A stretch of 64,000 nucleotides of DNA, taken from Kitasatospora kifunensis. GTDB taxonomy: Bacteria > Actinomycetota > Actinomycetes > Streptomycetales > Streptomycetaceae. The DNA lies in assembly GCF_014203855.1 (NCBI RefSeq), contig NZ_JACHJV010000001.1, positions 6,882,001-6,946,000 of the forward strand, given 5' to 3'. The notes under the pieces were generated by a model, which was not told the DNA's origin, did not search any database, and saw only the letters and a list, made by a program, of their open reading frames with translations. A program made the translations under genes and the position numbers. Shown piece after piece: positions 63,801-64,000 of the stretch (positions within the stretch are counted from its first letter, which is position 1; the number at the start of each line of letters is the position of its first letter).

Positions 63801-64000
63801 CGGTGCCATCCGTAAGCACCTCACCACGATGCTGCCCGACTACATGGTCCCCGCCGCGCTGGTGGTGCTCGAAGCCCTCCCGGTCACGCCCAATGGCAAG
63901 CTCGACCGGAAGGCGCTTCCCGCACCGGACTTCGCCGCCGCCGTCACCGGGCGCGCGCCGCGTACCGAGCGCGAGGCGCAGCTGGCCGGCATCTTCGCCG
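57817..64000 (+). CDS. non-ribosomal peptide synthetase, C-A-PCP-C-A (continues)
   Basis: The frame stays open for 2061 codons to the window edge. Domains: C1 (about 8-430) with HHALVDGFS at 140-148 and an EntF-like beginning WPLMAGQAGIWFAQQL; A1 (about 455-980) with VYTSGSSGRPKG; PCP1 with Ser1029 in FALGGHSLLAS; C2 with HHIAADGWS at 1206; A2 (about 1540-2040) with YTSGSTGRPKG and NGKLDRK; the edge falls at the start of the next PCP. The A2 pocket reads DVWHFSLVDK, the EntF serine code. A1 reads D687 G688 E691 then I, V, T, Y, G, D, K, which I cannot match with confidence. The divergent Hpg operon suggests a later module uses 4-hydroxyphenylglycine. Confidence 0.95.
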   Translation, partial: MSDPQTTASWPLMAGQAGIWFAQQLDPASPAYQVCECVEIHGAVDPELFATALRQLLRETEAFRLRFHTVDGEVRQSLRAPEEIGLRVVDLGGEADPWAAVQAWAAADLARPLDPTAEPAVVQALFLAGPDRSFWYQRAHHALVDGFSGPLVAARMAEIYSALAEGRLPDAEGTLPTFDRLMAEESAYRASERHERERGYWLDRFADRPEPATLAGRPAPAAHHHLRHEIQLTAEHADTLRTAARALGVSWSVLVLSAAALYLGRLTGGEEVVLGLPVTSRVGRIARAVPGMLTNLLPLRLSARTDQSLRELVRHTSATARVALRHQRYRYEDLRRELGLGGSGGQLVGATVNIMSFDYDLAFGGLPATFHNLSNGPIDDLAFVVYDRQAGQGMRLVVDANPARYEQAALAGHAERFLRLLDTLAATSPDAALGLVELTEPTERAALLAAGTGAATVLPDATLTELFQDRAARTPEAVALVCGAEAVSYAQLNERANRLAHLLIQRGVGAEDLVALALPRSIDLVVGLLAVLKSGAAYLPVDPTWPADRIAYMLGDARPVLALAAGATAALFDGALIGGALGDGALIDGALGDDEVAELPVLLLDSAPLATELAGRPVGDPDDAQRRRPLRPGHPAYVVYTSGSSGRPKGVVGVHRAEVNHLAAIARRYPPVAGRPSLAKSSMSFVDGSSEVLGGLLHGEGLVLADGDQAKDPVALAGLIAEHGVGRIIVVPSLLAAMLEIADPAQLASCDLWVTTGETIPAYLAARFAELLPAARLVNYYGSSEICGDSISGDCSADRQPIGLPFDNTSAHVLDAALRPVPVGAIGELYVGGAALARGYLRRPGLTAERFVADPFGAPGARMYRTGDLARWDLDGRLELLGRADTQVKVRGNRVELGEVEAALSGHPAVGRAVVIVREDRAGDPRLVAYVVPAEAGAGVDPGELRDHLARSLPDYMVPSAIVPLAALPLTPSGKIDRLALPAPEFAGSVDGRGPRDEREELLCAAFAEVLGTATVGIDDGFFALGGHSLLASKLISRVRTLLGAELTLRDLFEAPTVAGLGERIKQAATARPALVAGERPTRLPVSYAQQRLWFLEQLGTAGAAYHLPLAVRLTGELDVEALRAALGDVVARHEALRTVFVQGGDGQLWQRVLDTVQVPLTTARFTPEALAAEAARPFDLSGEPPLRAALFAVDPDEQLLLLTVHHIAADGWSMAPLADDLSAAYAARLAGTVPQWRALPVQYADYALWQRELLGSPDGEISLVESQLAYWRRALAGLPEELDLPTDRPRPLTASHVGDTVPVRIPAEVHGRLADLARTRGVTVFMVLQASLAVLLHRLGAGEDIPLGAAVAGRGDAALDELVGCFVNTLVLRTDLSGDPSFAELLGRVRESDLAAFAHQDVPFEHLVDALSPTRSLARHPLFQTMLTLQNNTTAALDLPGIEARVEPAGAASAKFDLAFSVTELMERQGIEGAVEYTTDLFDRATVVGLVERWVRLLTALVADPDQAVSRVEILGVVERRRILVEWNDTVAAAPSGTLPELFEARVACSPLAGALVFEGVELGYAELNARANRLARLLVARGAGPERTVALLLERSVELVVALLAVLKSGAAYLPVDPEYPADRIAYVLADGDPALVLASVATAALAPEGAVVLDAPQVVEELAAFASTDLTDTDRTSPLRPANPAYVIYTSGSTGRPKGVAVPHQGIVNRLAWMQHAYRIEAGDRVLQKTPFGFDVSVWEFLWPLLEGATLLVAKPGGHQDPVHLAELIQRERITIAHFVPSMLQAFVQEPTAAGCTVLRGVFCSGEALPADLSKRFQALLDVPLHNLYGPTEASVDVTAWDCREPAGAAGVPIGRPVWNTRVYVLDAALRPVPVGVPGELYLAGVQLARGYLGRPGLTAERFVADPYGPHGTRMYRTGDVVRWTPEGALLFLGRADDQVKLRGFRIELGEIEAALTAHPDIAQAAVLVREDRPGDKRLVGYLVPAVLELDLGAIRKHLTTMLPDYMVPAALVVLEALPVTPNGKLDRKALPAPDFAAAVTGRAPRTEREAQLAGIFA

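Overview
The window is GC-rich actinobacterial DNA. Streptomyces/Kitasatospora-type families dominate: an AfsR-like STAND ATPase, an MmyB-type regulator, a LAL-type LuxR regulator, S53 peptidase and NRPS. It looks like an accessory part of a chromosome, with conflict-type genes, transposon relics and two natural-product loci.

Region 1 (1-22 kb) is mixed. It holds the start of a DUF2079 membrane protein, a cold-shock-domain protein, an NB-ARC STAND ATPase, a GT-B-like protein with a 35-copy perfect heptanucleotide repeat 22 bp upstream of its start, a secreted PEBP protein divergent from an MmyB-type regulator, and a two-gene operon (alpha/beta hydrolase, then a caspase-NACHT-WD40 protein) that resembles a bacterial conflict module. 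Next come a tnpB with a decayed divergent tnpA, a NUDIX/SDR pair, a methyltransferase, a second tnpB broken by one extra G, a 2-hydroxyacid dehydrogenase, an arylamine N-acetyltransferase, a fragment of an ABC ATPase and a metallophosphoesterase.

Region 2 (22.2-47.5 kb) is the most unusual part. About 23 genes run on the minus strand with 1-4 bp overlaps or very short gaps, from a radical SAM/SPASM gene at 46.2 kb to an alpha/beta hydrolase at 22.3 kb, followed by a strong hairpin. Three parts can be recognised. (i) A RiPP head: radical SAM/SPASM enzyme, HExxH protein and an unlisted 52-residue peptide gene with a perfect Shine-Dalgarno sequence and a 14-bp stem-loop just after its stop. (ii) An NRPS-like part: a free-standing adenylation domain whose pocket reads almost exactly as cysteine, free-standing carrier proteins (one in the operon, one divergent), two beta-lactamase-fold hydrolases, a TylF-type methyltransferase, a 2OG-Fe(II) oxygenase, an aldo/keto reductase and two ABC transporters. 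(iii) A sulfonate part: phosphosulfolactate synthase, two aspartase/fumarase-superfamily lyases, a PLP desulfhydrase-like enzyme and a CxxC flavoprotein. This is the enzyme set of bacterial coenzyme M biosynthesis. My inference is that the operon makes a sulfonate- or thiol-bearing modified peptide or conjugate.

Region 3 (47.5-64 kb) carries a methyltransferase remnant, an ADP-ribosylglycohydrolase, a large LuxR regulator, a secreted S53 peptidase with a C-terminal chitin-binding-type module, a three-gene 4-hydroxyphenylglycine operon (hmaS-hmo-hpgT) and, divergent from it, the first 2061 codons of an NRPS (C-A-PCP-C-A). The second A domain carries the EntF-type serine code. No tRNA, rRNA or CRISPR array was seen.
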